Shown one piece after another: positions 20,073 to 27,587 of a stretch of DNA of 64,000 bases (within the stretch, counting starts at the first letter, position 1; each line of letters begins with the position of its first letter). The DNA comes from Sinimarinibacterium flocculans (GTDB lineage Bacteria > Pseudomonadota > Gammaproteobacteria > Nevskiales > Nevskiaceae). Made by a program: the position numbers and the translations under genes. The stretch spans positions 1 to 64,000 of the forward strand of contig NZ_QICN01000002.1 in NCBI RefSeq assembly GCF_003201205.1, given 5' to 3'. The notes under the pieces are model-generated. The model saw only the letters and a list, made by a program, of their open reading frames with translations. It did no database searches and was not told the DNA's origin.

Positions 20073-20092
20073 GAGCCGGACGGCTTTCTCAG
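20069..20092. terminator. Shared hairpin between convergent purH and DUF4097 genes
   Basis: CTGAGAGCCG pairs imperfectly with CGGCTTTCTCAG around a 2-nt loop. The stop codons of both convergent genes fall within the hairpin. There is no long U-run, so bidirectional termination is likely but not certain. Confidence 0.45.
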
Positions 20093-20949
20093 CGTTCGAT
20101 GACGATGTCGCCGCTGAAGGTGCTCAGTTCGGCGCGCGCCGTGCCGGCACCCAGCGTGTACTCGGCGCTGCGCTGATCGCCGGACACCGGCTTTGACGGC
20201 CGCCCGCGCAGGCTGCCACTGAAGGTCTTCATCGACAGGCGCACGTCGCCGGTGTCGACCAGCCGCAGGCGCACGTCTCCGGACAGGGACTCCGCGCGCA
20301 GTCGCGATTTCGGCAGCAGGCGCACCGACAGCTGCAGGTCACCGGAAACGGTCTCGCCTGCCAGATCGCTGAAGTCCCCGCCGATCAGATCGATATCGCC
20401 GGAGACCGTTTCGGCCTTGAGCTCCCCGCGCAGCCCGCGCGCAACGACATCGCCGCTGACCGTGCGCAGCTCGCTGTCGGTCGCCGCCGACTGCACGCTG
20501 ACGTCGCCGCTGACGCTGTTGAGTCGCAGGCGCTCGCCGTCGAAACGCACGTCCACATCGCCGCTGACGCTGGCGGCGTGCAGATCGCCGCGCGTACCGA
20601 CGACGCGCACGTCGGCACTCACGGCATTCAGGTCCAGCGCCGCACCGTGCGGCACGCGCAGACGCAGCATCGTTTCCTCGACGCTGCGGCGCGACTTCTT
20701 CGGGTAGCGCACGTGAATCGACAGGCGCTCGCGGTCGCCTTCGATTTCGAGCGCCTCGACATCCTCACCCAGTTCGCCGGTCAGATGGACGGCGTTCTCG
20801 TCCCAACCGACGACCTCGATCAGACCGGCAAGATTGTTGACCTCGACCCGGCCGTCGGCAGCGAGCGCGCGGCGCTCGTCGATGGGCGTGGCGGCGATCA
20901 CCGGCAGCGCGATCAACAGCGCCGTCGCCGTCAGTGCTTGCTTGAACAT
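20089..20949 (-). CDS. DUF4097 family secreted protein with beta-helix repeats
   Basis: A 286-residue exported protein. A signal peptide (about residues 1-20, ending IAA) precedes regularly spaced repeats in which the motif VSGDV or SGDI recurs about every 18-22 residues, the signature of DUF4097 putative adhesin/beta-solenoid proteins. The ATG follows AAGGAG. It is last in a cassette of ECF sigma factor, transmembrane protein and this gene, an arrangement that often links envelope stress sensing to DUF4097 proteins. Exact role unknown. Confidence 0.85.
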   Translation of the reverse strand: MFKQALTATALLIALPVIAATPIDERRALAADGRVEVNNLAGLIEVVGWDENAVHLTGELGEDVEALEIEGDRERLSIHVRYPKKSRRSVEETMLRLRVPHGAALDLNAVSADVRVVGTRGDLHAASVSGDVDVRFDGERLRLNSVSGDVSVQSAATDSELRTVSGDVVARGLRGELKAETVSGDIDLIGGDFSDLAGETVSGDLQLSVRLLPKSRLRAESLSGDVRLRLVDTGDVRLSMKTFSGSLRGRPSKPVSGDQRSAEYTLGAGTARAELSTFSGDIVIER

Positions 20950-20962
20950 GGCGTGTACTCCT

Positions 20963-21412
20963 TCAGGTCTCTTGCTGGCCGATCCGCGAGCGCAGATCGC
21001 CCTGCCGCTGCTCGACGCTGAGCAGCAGGCGTTTGAGGGTCGCCGATTCCGGATCCAGCTCCAGCGCGTGCCGCAGCTGGCTTTCCGCATCCTGGACGAT
21101 GGCGAGATTGGCCTTGAGCAGGGCGTCCTGCTGCGGCATGACCTGCCCGGCCCGCGGCAGTGGCTCGGCGAGAACCGCCGCGACCTCGCCGTCCGTCACC
21201 GGCGGTGCATCCGGGCGCAACTGCAGCACCACGGCAGCCACCAGCGCCGACGCCGCCAGCGCCCCGAGCCAGGGCCGGTGCCTCCGCGACCGGCGCGGTT
21301 CGATGCGCGCCGCAACCGCCGGCCACAGATCCCGCTCCGGTTCGCGGTCCAGCGACAGCTCACGCAGGGCCTCGATGCGATCTTCTCCGTCGTGCTCATC
21401 TTCGGCATTCAT
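20963..21412 (-). CDS. Single-pass membrane protein, probable anti-sigma factor
   Basis: A 149-residue protein. An acidic cytoplasmic part ends with DLWPAVAARI, common in anti-sigma N-termini; one membrane helix (WLGALAASALVAAVVLQL) is followed by a periplasmic helical, Gln/Leu-rich domain. Its ATG overlaps the sigma-factor stop (ATGA), with AAGGAG 8 nt upstream; a GTG three codons earlier was rejected. No HxxxCxxC zinc motif. Function is inferred from coupling to the ECF gene. Confidence 0.7.
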   Translation of the reverse strand: MNAEDEHDGEDRIEALRELSLDREPERDLWPAVAARIEPRRSRRHRPWLGALAASALVAAVVLQLRPDAPPVTDGEVAAVLAEPLPRAGQVMPQQDALLKANLAIVQDAESQLRHALELDPESATLKRLLLSVEQRQGDLRSRIGQQET

Positions 21413-22023
21413 CTCAACCACTCCTTCATCAGCTTGCGGGCACGGTGCAACTGCGCCTTCGACGTGCCGACCGCGATACCGGTCAGCGCCGCGATCTCGT
21501 CGTGGCGATAACCCTCGACGTCGTGAAGCATCAACACCGCGCGCGCGCCCCTGGGCAGCTTCGCCAGCGCGCGCTCCAGGTCCATGCGGTCGCCGACACG
21601 CTGCTGCGGGTGCTCACCGAACGCGGCAGCCTCTGCCGCCTCGCCGTCTTCGCCGGCGGCGACGTGGTCGTCGAAGCTGACCCAGCGCCGCAGCAGGCGG
21701 CGCTCGCCCAGCACCAGGTTCACGGTCAGCCGGTGCAGCCAGGTCGAGAACTGCGCCTCGCCGCGGAAGCCGTCCAGCTTCTCCCAGGCACGCACGAAGG
21801 CGTCCTGGGTGTACTGCTCGGCCCTGGCGCGGTCGCCATCGGTCAGGCGCACGCACAAACCGTACACGCGGCCCACATTGGCCCGGTACAGGCGTTCGAA
21901 AGCGCGCGCATCGCCGGCCGCAGCCCGCCGCACCAGCTCGGCATCGCCGGCGTTCTGATCGTCATCGTTCGCGCCGCTCTGCACGCCGGGAATCCTGTCC
22001 GCTGTCCACGCCATTGCTGTCAT
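21409..22023 (-). CDS. ECF-type RNA polymerase sigma factor
   Basis: A 204-residue sigma factor. Region 2 (FERLYRANVGRVYGLCVRLT, then EQYTQDAFVRAWEKLDGFRG and FSTWLHRLTVNLVLGERRLL) is joined by a Glu/Ala-rich linker to region 4 (LPRGARAVLMLHDVEGYRHD, then EIAALTGIAVGTSKAQLHRARKLM). It is translationally coupled to a membrane protein, its probable anti-sigma partner, and heads the cassette ending with the DUF4097 gene. A second ATG three codons in (22014) is an alternative start. Confidence 0.93.
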   Translation of the reverse strand: MTAMAWTADRIPGVQSGANDDDQNAGDAELVRRAAAGDARAFERLYRANVGRVYGLCVRLTDGDRARAEQYTQDAFVRAWEKLDGFRGEAQFSTWLHRLTVNLVLGERRLLRRWVSFDDHVAAGEDGEAAEAAAFGEHPQQRVGDRMDLERALAKLPRGARAVLMLHDVEGYRHDEIAALTGIAVGTSKAQLHRARKLMKEWLR

Positions 22024-22118
22024 GACCCGGTTTGGATGCAGCCGGCCGGCCGGGGGTTTGAAGCACCGGTCCTCGCGCTGCGCTGCGGCATGAGCGCGTC
22101 GGCGGCGGCCTGCGCATA

Positions 22119-22913
22119 ATGGCGGACCCCGTGCCCCGGTCCAAGTCCGCCATGCTCCACGGCCTCAAGGTCACCGCCTCGGTGCTCACCAGTACCGCCG
22201 CGCTCTGGCGCGGCACCGATTGCTTCGCGCCGGCACGCGAGCCGCCAGCCGAGCTGCTGCGCCTCTACGAGTTCGAAGGCTGCCCGTACTGCCGCATGGT
22301 CCGGCAAACCCTGACCGAACTCGACCTCGATGTGCTGATCCTGCCGTGCCCGAAGGGCGGTACGCGTTTCCGGCCGACGGCGCTCGAACTGGGCGGCAAG
22401 GCGCAGTTCCCGCTGCTGGAGGACCCGAATACCGGCACGCGGATGTACGAGTCGCGCGACATCGCCGCCTATCTCGCGCAGACCTACGGCGGTCACGCCC
22501 GCGCCAATGCCGAGCCGCTGCGCAGCCTGTTTCTCCTCGGCAGCATGGGCGCGAGCGCGCTGCGCCCGCTGTCCGGCATGCGTGCGCGACCGTCCAAGGC
22601 ACCCGAGCAGCCGCTGGAGCTGTACAGCTTCGAGTCCAGCCCGTACTCGCGGCTGGTGCGCGAGCGCCTGTGCGAACTCGAGCTGCCGTACATCCTGCGC
22701 AACACCGGCAAGGCGGCGTGGACCGATATGGGGCCGCCGGCGGTGCGCGACCGCCTGCTCAAGGCGCCGGCGGACAGCGGCCGCAACCGCGCGGCGCTGC
22801 TGGCGCGGACCGGTCGCGTGCAGGTGCCCTACCTGATCGACCCGAATACGAACACCGAGATGTTCGAGTCGGCGGACATCATCGACTACCTGGAGCGGCA
22901 GTACGCCGCCTGA
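22119..22913 (+). CDS. Protein with two tandem glutathione S-transferase N-terminal (thioredoxin-fold) domains
   Basis: A 264-residue protein with two GST-N/glutaredoxin-like modules. The first has a CPYC redox motif (YEFEGCPYCRMVRQTL) and FPLLEDPNTG; the second has SPYS in the same place (YSFESSPYSRLVRERL) and VPYLIDPNTN. Both have a cis-Pro segment and an MxESxDI glutathione-binding motif. No GST C-terminal helical domain is present. Only the first module could do dithiol chemistry; the second may bind glutathione or a partner. Start at 22119 or 22152, neither with a clear ribosome binding site. Confidence 0.88.
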   Translation: MADPVPRSKSAMLHGLKVTASVLTSTAALWRGTDCFAPAREPPAELLRLYEFEGCPYCRMVRQTLTELDLDVLILPCPKGGTRFRPTALELGGKAQFPLLEDPNTGTRMYESRDIAAYLAQTYGGHARANAEPLRSLFLLGSMGASALRPLSGMRARPSKAPEQPLELYSFESSPYSRLVRERLCELELPYILRNTGKAAWTDMGPPAVRDRLLKAPADSGRNRAALLARTGRVQVPYLIDPNTNTEMFESADIIDYLERQYAA

Positions 22914-22928
22914 GCCGGGGCGCGGCGC

Positions 22929-23738
22929 ATGGCCTTCGACCTCGACCCGCGTGCGCCGCTGCCGACGAGTCTGCTCGGTGCCGCCCGCATCGAGTGCAAA
23001 CAGGCCGAGGCGACGCTCGCCGAACCGACGCCGGCGCATATCCATGCCACGCGCAAGTCGATCAAGCGGCTGCGTGCCTGGTTGCGGCTGCTGCGCCCCC
23101 AGCTCGCCGGGCAGTACCGGCTGATCGACCGGCTGTTGCGCGATGCGGCGCGACAGCTCGCCGGCCGGCGTGATGCCGACGTCGCCCTGCAGACGCTGCT
23201 CAGCCTGCGTCGTGCGCGCCTGATCGACGCGGCCGCGTACCGCCAGCTGCGCGACCTGGCGTCACGGCAACGGCGCGATACGCAGGGCGACGGCGCGGCC
23301 GACGAGCGCGCGACGACGCTGTTGCGCGCCGCCGCGACCTATGTCGAAAGCCTCACCCTGCCCGACGTCGGCGAGTCCACCCTTCACGCCGCGCTGGCGA
23401 AGACGCGGCACCGCTGCCGTCGCCGCTGGAAGCGGGCGAGCGCCGACCCGACCGCCGAGGCGCTGCATGACTGGCGCAAGTGGGTCAAGCATCTGGCGAC
23501 GCAGGCGCAGCTCGTTGGCAGCCGGATCGGCGAGCCCGGCGTGGACCCCGCGGCGCTCAAGTCGCTGGCCGACACGCTCGGCCGCCATCATGATCACGCG
23601 CAGCTGCTGCAGGGCCTCGAGGCCGCCGGCCTCGCCGGCCAGCCGCTGCTGCATCTGCGTCTGCGCGATGCGGTGACGCGCCGGCAACAGGCGCTGGAAC
23701 GACGGGCGCTGCGCCTAGGCAAACGGCTGCTGGACTAG
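22929..23738 (+). CDS. CHAD domain protein
   Basis: A 269-residue helical protein rich in conserved His, Arg and Lys (HIHATRKSIKRLRAWLRLLRP, RRDADVALQTL, LHDWRKWVKHLATQ, LGRHHDHAQLL), which is the CHAD (conserved histidine alpha-helical) fold. CHAD proteins bind inorganic polyphosphate. No CYTH domain is fused and no polyphosphate kinase lies nearby. It follows the tandem GST-N gene by 16 bp and may be co-transcribed with it. Confidence 0.9.
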   Translation: MAFDLDPRAPLPTSLLGAARIECKQAEATLAEPTPAHIHATRKSIKRLRAWLRLLRPQLAGQYRLIDRLLRDAARQLAGRRDADVALQTLLSLRRARLIDAAAYRQLRDLASRQRRDTQGDGAADERATTLLRAAATYVESLTLPDVGESTLHAALAKTRHRCRRRWKRASADPTAEALHDWRKWVKHLATQAQLVGSRIGEPGVDPAALKSLADTLGRHHDHAQLLQGLEAAGLAGQPLLHLRLRDAVTRRQQALERRALRLGKRLLD

Positions 23739-23844
23739 CCGCGGCCCGTCGCGAGCCGATCCGCGCGCGTGACGGCTGACGCGGCCGTCGATGGCACCGG
23801 TCGCCGGCCCGCTATCATCCGCACCGTTTGCCGACGACGACGCC

Positions 23845-24420
23845 ATGCAAGACCTCGTCACCACCTGGTATCTGGAGATGCGCGACCCCGCGATGCTGCG
23901 GCCTGCGCGCATGCCGGCCGTCGAGCCGCTGATCATGCAGGCGCGCGCACCGCTGCCGATGCTGAGCCGCTTCCTGTACACGGCGGTCGGCGGCCACTGG
24001 TTCTGGCGCGACCGGCTGGGCTGGAGCTACGCGCGCTGGATGGCCTGGCTGGACCGGCTGCAACTGCAGACCTGGGTGCTGTATGTCGACGGCACGCCCG
24101 CCGGCTACGTCGAGCTGGAGCTACAGGCCGGCGACGACGTGGAGATCGCCTACTTCGGTTTGATGCGCGAATTCACCGGACGCGGGCTCGGCGGTCACCT
24201 GCTCACGCGCGGCATCGAGCAGGCCTGGGCGATGGGCGCGCGTCGCGTGTGGGTCCACACCTGCTCGCTGGACGGGCCTGCGGCGCTGGCCAACTACGAG
24301 GCGCGCGGCATGCGGCAGTACCAGGTCGAGCACCGGACCATCGAACGCCCGCCAACGCCGGATGGCCCCTGGCCCGGATGGGACCACGTCGCACCCGAAC
24401 CCGGCCCCGGGCCCGCATGA
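23845..24420 (+). CDS. GNAT family N-acetyltransferase
   Basis: About 191 residues. Acetyl-CoA-binding motif A is visible as LMREFTGRGLGGHLLTRGIE, after an acidic strand VEIAYFG; a C-terminal ARGMRQYQVE strand follows. The substrate is unknown. ATG at 23845 is preferred to an in-frame ATG 18 codons upstream that falls in a non-homologous stretch. Its stop overlaps the LysE-like start (ATGA). Confidence 0.85.
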   Translation: MQDLVTTWYLEMRDPAMLRPARMPAVEPLIMQARAPLPMLSRFLYTAVGGHWFWRDRLGWSYARWMAWLDRLQLQTWVLYVDGTPAGYVELELQAGDDVEIAYFGLMREFTGRGLGGHLLTRGIEQAWAMGARRVWVHTCSLDGPAALANYEARGMRQYQVEHRTIERPPTPDGPWPGWDHVAPEPGPGPA

Positions 24421-25415
24421 ACCTCGACGGAGCGGCCCTGTTCGTCGCCGTCGCGACGGCGCACGCACTCGGTGTCATGTCGCCGGGCCCGGACTTCGCG
24501 ATGGTGACGCGCCAGTCGCTGGCGCTGGGGCGTGCCGCCGGCGTCTGGACCGCGGCCGGCATCGGCAGCGGCATCCTGTTCCACGTCGCCTACGGCCTGT
24601 TCGGCCTGCGCTGGCTCACGCAGCATTTTCCCTGGAGTCTCGACGCCATCGCGCTCGCCGGCGCCGCCTTCCTGCTGTGGATGGGCGTGCAGGCCCTGCG
24701 CGCGCAACCGCTGCCGGCGGACGGCGACATGGGCGGACGCGCCGAGCGCGGGAATGCCTGGCGCAACTACCTCGTCGGACTGGCGACCAATGTGCTCAAT
24801 CCCAAGGCGACGCTGTTCTTCGTCGCCCTGTTCACGACGGTGGTCGCCGGCCCGGTGAGCACGGCGACGATGCTGGTGCTGGCCCTGTGGCTGCCGCTGT
24901 CGACCTTTGCGTGGTTCGCGACCGTCGCGCTGCTGCTGTCGCATCCGGGTCTGCGCCGCGGCCTGCACCGGCATGCGCACCGACTCGATCGCGCCATGGG
25001 TGCCGTGCTGGTGCTGCTGGCGCTCGCCGTGATCGCGCGCACCGTGTGTCGCCATAGCGCACCGCGACCCGCCGCGCACAGCCAGCGTGGATCAGCCGTG
25101 CGCCTGCAGCCACTCCAGGCGCTGCCGCCAGCGCGCCCGCTTGTCCGGCGCCAGACCGGGCGCATCGACGACACGCCGCACGGCGGCGAGATCCGGACGC
25201 GTCGCGGCGTGCAGATCCCAGTACTCGCGCAGGCTCACGGCGTCGGCCGCGCGTTCTTCGAGCATCAGGACGTCACCCGCCGCGAACCTGCCCGGCTCCA
25301 GCACGCGGTAGTACCAGCCGGCGATGCCATGTTCCGCGACAAAGCGCGTCATGCCATCGACGCCGAAGCGGGCGTCGATCTTCCAGCACGGCGAGCGCGG
25401 CTGGTTGAGCTGTAG
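24417..25415 (+). CDS. LysE family exporter with long C-terminal read-through
   Basis: The first about 210 residues are a standard LysE/RhtB amino-acid or metabolite exporter: GVMSPGPDFAMVTRQSLALG, then AAGIGSGILFH, LLWMGVQAL, NYLVGLATNVLNPKATLFFV and closing helices. The family ends near residue 215, but no stop occurs here and the frame continues for about 120 basic residues, antisense to the MOSC gene. That tail has no recognisable homology. Either the protein has a useless extension or the real stop was lost. Coupled to the GNAT gene. Confidence 0.8.
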   Translation: MNLDGAALFVAVATAHALGVMSPGPDFAMVTRQSLALGRAAGVWTAAGIGSGILFHVAYGLFGLRWLTQHFPWSLDAIALAGAAFLLWMGVQALRAQPLPADGDMGGRAERGNAWRNYLVGLATNVLNPKATLFFVALFTTVVAGPVSTATMLVLALWLPLSTFAWFATVALLLSHPGLRRGLHRHAHRLDRAMGAVLVLLALAVIARTVCRHSAPRPAAHSQRGSAVRLQPLQALPPARPLVRRQTGRIDDTPHGGEIRTRRGVQIPVLAQAHGVGRAFFEHQDVTRREPARLQHAVVPAGDAMFRDKARHAIDAEAGVDLPARRARLVEL

Positions 25416-25754
25416 GCGTACGCTGCCCAGGCGATAGACATCGCCGATGCAGACCTCGGTTTCGTCCCAGGCGGCCGTGGACAGGTTCTCGCCGAGACTG
25501 CCCGGCACCAGTCGTGCCGCGACTGCGGGAAACGCCGCGCGCAGGCGCAGCAGGTTCTTCGCCGGAAAGTGATGGACGGCCTTCTCGGGCCCGCCGTGCA
25601 CGCGACGGTCGGCCTGCGCGTCGATCTCCAGCCCCTCGATACCGACCCGGACCGGTTCGACGACGGCCGTCTTGAAGATGCCGGTGGGGCGTCCATCGCC
25701 GGGCATGGCCTGCACGCGTCCGGCGAAGACCGCGTCGACGCGCGTCTGCTGCAC
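25092..25754 (-). CDS. MOSC domain protein, YiiM-like
   Basis: A 220-residue molybdenum-cofactor-related protein: FKTAVVEPVRVGIEGLEIDA with QADRRVHGGPEKAVHHFPA, PGSLGENLST, the conserved Cys in NQPRSPCWKIDARFG, and the C-terminal 3-alpha domain (WDLHAATRPDLAAVRRVVDA). E. coli YiiM reduces N-hydroxylated purines such as 6-N-hydroxylaminopurine. The full family length is present, so its 3' end is real and overlaps the LysE-like frame by over 300 bp. Confidence 0.92.
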   Translation of the reverse strand: MQQTRVDAVFAGRVQAMPGDGRPTGIFKTAVVEPVRVGIEGLEIDAQADRRVHGGPEKAVHHFPAKNLLRLRAAFPAVAARLVPGSLGENLSTAAWDETEVCIGDVYRLGSVRLQLNQPRSPCWKIDARFGVDGMTRFVAEHGIAGWYYRVLEPGRFAAGDVLMLEERAADAVSLREYWDLHAATRPDLAAVRRVVDAPGLAPDKRARWRQRLEWLQAHG

Positions 25755-25757
25755 GCC

Positions 25758-26066
25758 CTATCGCGACGTCTGTGCGAACACGAGACCCGGATAGGCCGTG
25801 ATCGGATTCGTCAGCACCAGGTCTGCGGCCAGGCTCAGTGGCAGATCGGCCAGCGGGTAGCGCGGGGGCTGCATGCCGTAGGCGGCAAAGCGGTCGAGGG
25901 CGTCGACGTCGTAGGTCAATGCGGCAAGGTTCAGCCGCGTGCCGCCGAAGTAGACCGGCGCCCCGCGCTCGTGGTTCTGGATGACCGACGAGGTTGCGCA
26001 GCCGGTCAGCAGCAGGCTCGCGAGCGCCGGCAAGACCCGGTTCGTGCGCAGTCTCGATATCCGCAT
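25758..26066 (-). CDS. YceK/YidQ family lipoprotein
   Basis: A 102-residue lipoprotein with signal peptide and lipobox LLTGC (Cys at about residue 23). After it come the family features YFGGTRLN, AFAAYG and YPLADLPLSLAADLVLTNPI. It is probably tethered to the outer-membrane inner face; function unknown. It lies 3 bp upstream of the MOSC gene. Confidence 0.85.
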   Translation of the reverse strand: MRISRLRTNRVLPALASLLLTGCATSSVIQNHERGAPVYFGGTRLNLAALTYDVDALDRFAAYGMQPPRYPLADLPLSLAADLVLTNPITAYPGLVFAQTSR

Positions 26067-26116
26067 GGCCAGCCTCCCTTTCAGGACATCTTCGCTGCAG
26101 CCATTGTAGGCGCGTG

Positions 26117-27055
26117 TCAGGACGCCGGCGACAGGGCGAGGATCTGCCAGCCCGCGGGGATGATCCGCAGCCGGATCGTGCCCAGATCCCGGCCCGCGGC
26201 GTCCTGGATCCCGACGCGCCAGCCGTCGTCCTGGCGATCGAGCAACCGCGCCGCGTGCGCGGATGCAAAGTGCATGATGGCTGCCTCCGCGGCCGTCGCC
26301 GGCAGGCGCGCATCGAGATGCCGCGACAACCGCTCGGCGTCCTGGGCCTGCAACAGCGCGAGCAGTTCCCGCGTCGCGCCGACCCTGCGCTCGAGCGTCA
26401 CGGCCTGAGGCACCGAATCGGACAGCGGAACCGGCGGCGCGAGCGCGAAGGCGCGCGCTTCGGGTGCCGCAGGCGCAACCGGGGCCGGCCGCTCGCGTGC
26501 GGCAAGCGCGGACTGCCCGTCGCTCGCTGCCGGCGCGGCCGCCTCGCCCAGTACGGTGCCCTGTCGTTCCAGGACCGACGCCGCCGGTGGGGCCGCCCGC
26601 TTGGCGGACTCCGCCTCTTCTGCCTTGCGCGCTTCACGTGCCGGTGGCTGCGCGGCCTGCGCCGCGACCGAGGGCGGCGGCGCCTCGGCAGCCATCCCGC
26701 GCGCCGCCTGATCCGTGGTCGCCAGCGACTCGACGATCGCGGTTTCGCGCGCCTTCCGCGCCACCGTCGCCCGGTCCTCGTTCAACACCGGCACGGCCTC
26801 ATCCCGCAACTGCGAGACCAGACTCACGCCGAGCACCATCGTCGCCGCTGCGGCCAGCGGCACGCGCCAGCGCGCGCGGCGCTTGGGCGCTGCCGCCACG
26901 CCCGCGCGCGCTGCCGCGAGAACCGCCGCATCGAGTTCCGGCGGCGGCGTCTCGCGGGCGGCCTCGCGATAGCGCGCCGACACGGGGTGGCGACCGGCGA
27001 GGTAGTCCTCGAGTTCGCGATCGTTCTTTGGACCGTCGGTGCGGGCGTCAGTCAT
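26117..27055 (-). CDS. Single-pass membrane protein with Ala/Pro-rich periplasmic region, probable anti-sigma factor
   Basis: A 312-residue protein. The N-terminus (ELEDYLAGRHPVSARYREAA) resembles anti-sigma factors; one membrane helix is at about 64-84 (VPLAAAATMVLGVSLVSQL), then a long Ala/Pro/Glu linker (about 105-200) and a small C-terminal domain of about 90 residues ending IIPAGWQILAL. It overlaps the ECF gene by 8 bp. The role is inferred from this coupling. Confidence 0.7.
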   Translation of the reverse strand: MTDARTDGPKNDRELEDYLAGRHPVSARYREAARETPPPELDAAVLAAARAGVAAAPKRRARWRVPLAAAATMVLGVSLVSQLRDEAVPVLNEDRATVARKARETAIVESLATTDQAARGMAAEAPPPSVAAQAAQPPAREARKAEEAESAKRAAPPAASVLERQGTVLGEAAAPAASDGQSALAARERPAPVAPAAPEARAFALAPPVPLSDSVPQAVTLERRVGATRELLALLQAQDAERLSRHLDARLPATAAEAAIMHFASAHAARLLDRQDDGWRVGIQDAAGRDLGTIRLRIIPAGWQILALSPAS

Positions 27056-27587
27056 GGAAGGCCTCCCGCAACTTGGCGAGTGCGTAGCGCAGGCGACTCT
27101 TCACGGTCTCGCGGCCCACGCCCTGGATGTCGGCGATCTGCTCCAGCGTGAGGTTGCGCTCTTCGCGCAACACGATGATCTCGCGCTGCTCCGCGGGCAA
27201 GCGCGCGAGCGCCGCCAGCAGGCGCCGCGCCGTGTCGTCGTGCTCCACCTGCGACTCGGGGCCGCGCGCGTCGGCGTCGACCGCGTCGGCCGGCAACTCG
27301 TCGTGCGGTCGTGCGCGTCGCCAGTGATCGACGAGCCGGTTGTGCGCGATGCGGTACAGCCAGGCGGCGAAGGGGGCATCGCTGCGATAGCCGCCGCGCG
27401 CCTGGATCAGCTTCTGCCAGACATCCTGGAACAGTTCGCCGGCATCGGCGGCCTCGACATGCCGCAGGAAGTAGCGGTACAGCGCGTCCTTGTGGCGGCG
27501 ATACAGCCGCTCGAACGCCGCTGCATCGCCGCCCGCATAGGCCAGCATCAGCCTCTCATCCGAGGTCTCAGTCGCACCCGCTTCCAA
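27048..27587 (-). CDS. ECF-type RNA polymerase sigma factor
   Basis: About 179 residues. Region 2 reads DERLMLAYAGGDAAAFERLY, then ELFQDVWQKLIQARGGY and FAAWLYRIAHNRLVDHWRR; region 4 reads LPAEQREIIVLREERNLTLE, then QIADIQGVGRETVKSRLRYA. The conserved DERLMLAY needs a start upstream of the first ATG (27548). A TTG at 27587 with GGGGAGG 9 nt before it is the best choice; it overlaps the end of the VWA gene by 20 bp. It forms an operon with the VWA lipoprotein and the membrane protein. Confidence 0.9.
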   Translation of the reverse strand: MEAGATETSDERLMLAYAGGDAAAFERLYRRHKDALYRYFLRHVEAADAGELFQDVWQKLIQARGGYRSDAPFAAWLYRIAHNRLVDHWRRARPHDELPADAVDADARGPESQVEHDDTARRLLAALARLPAEQREIIVLREERNLTLEQIADIQGVGRETVKSRLRYALAKLREAFHD

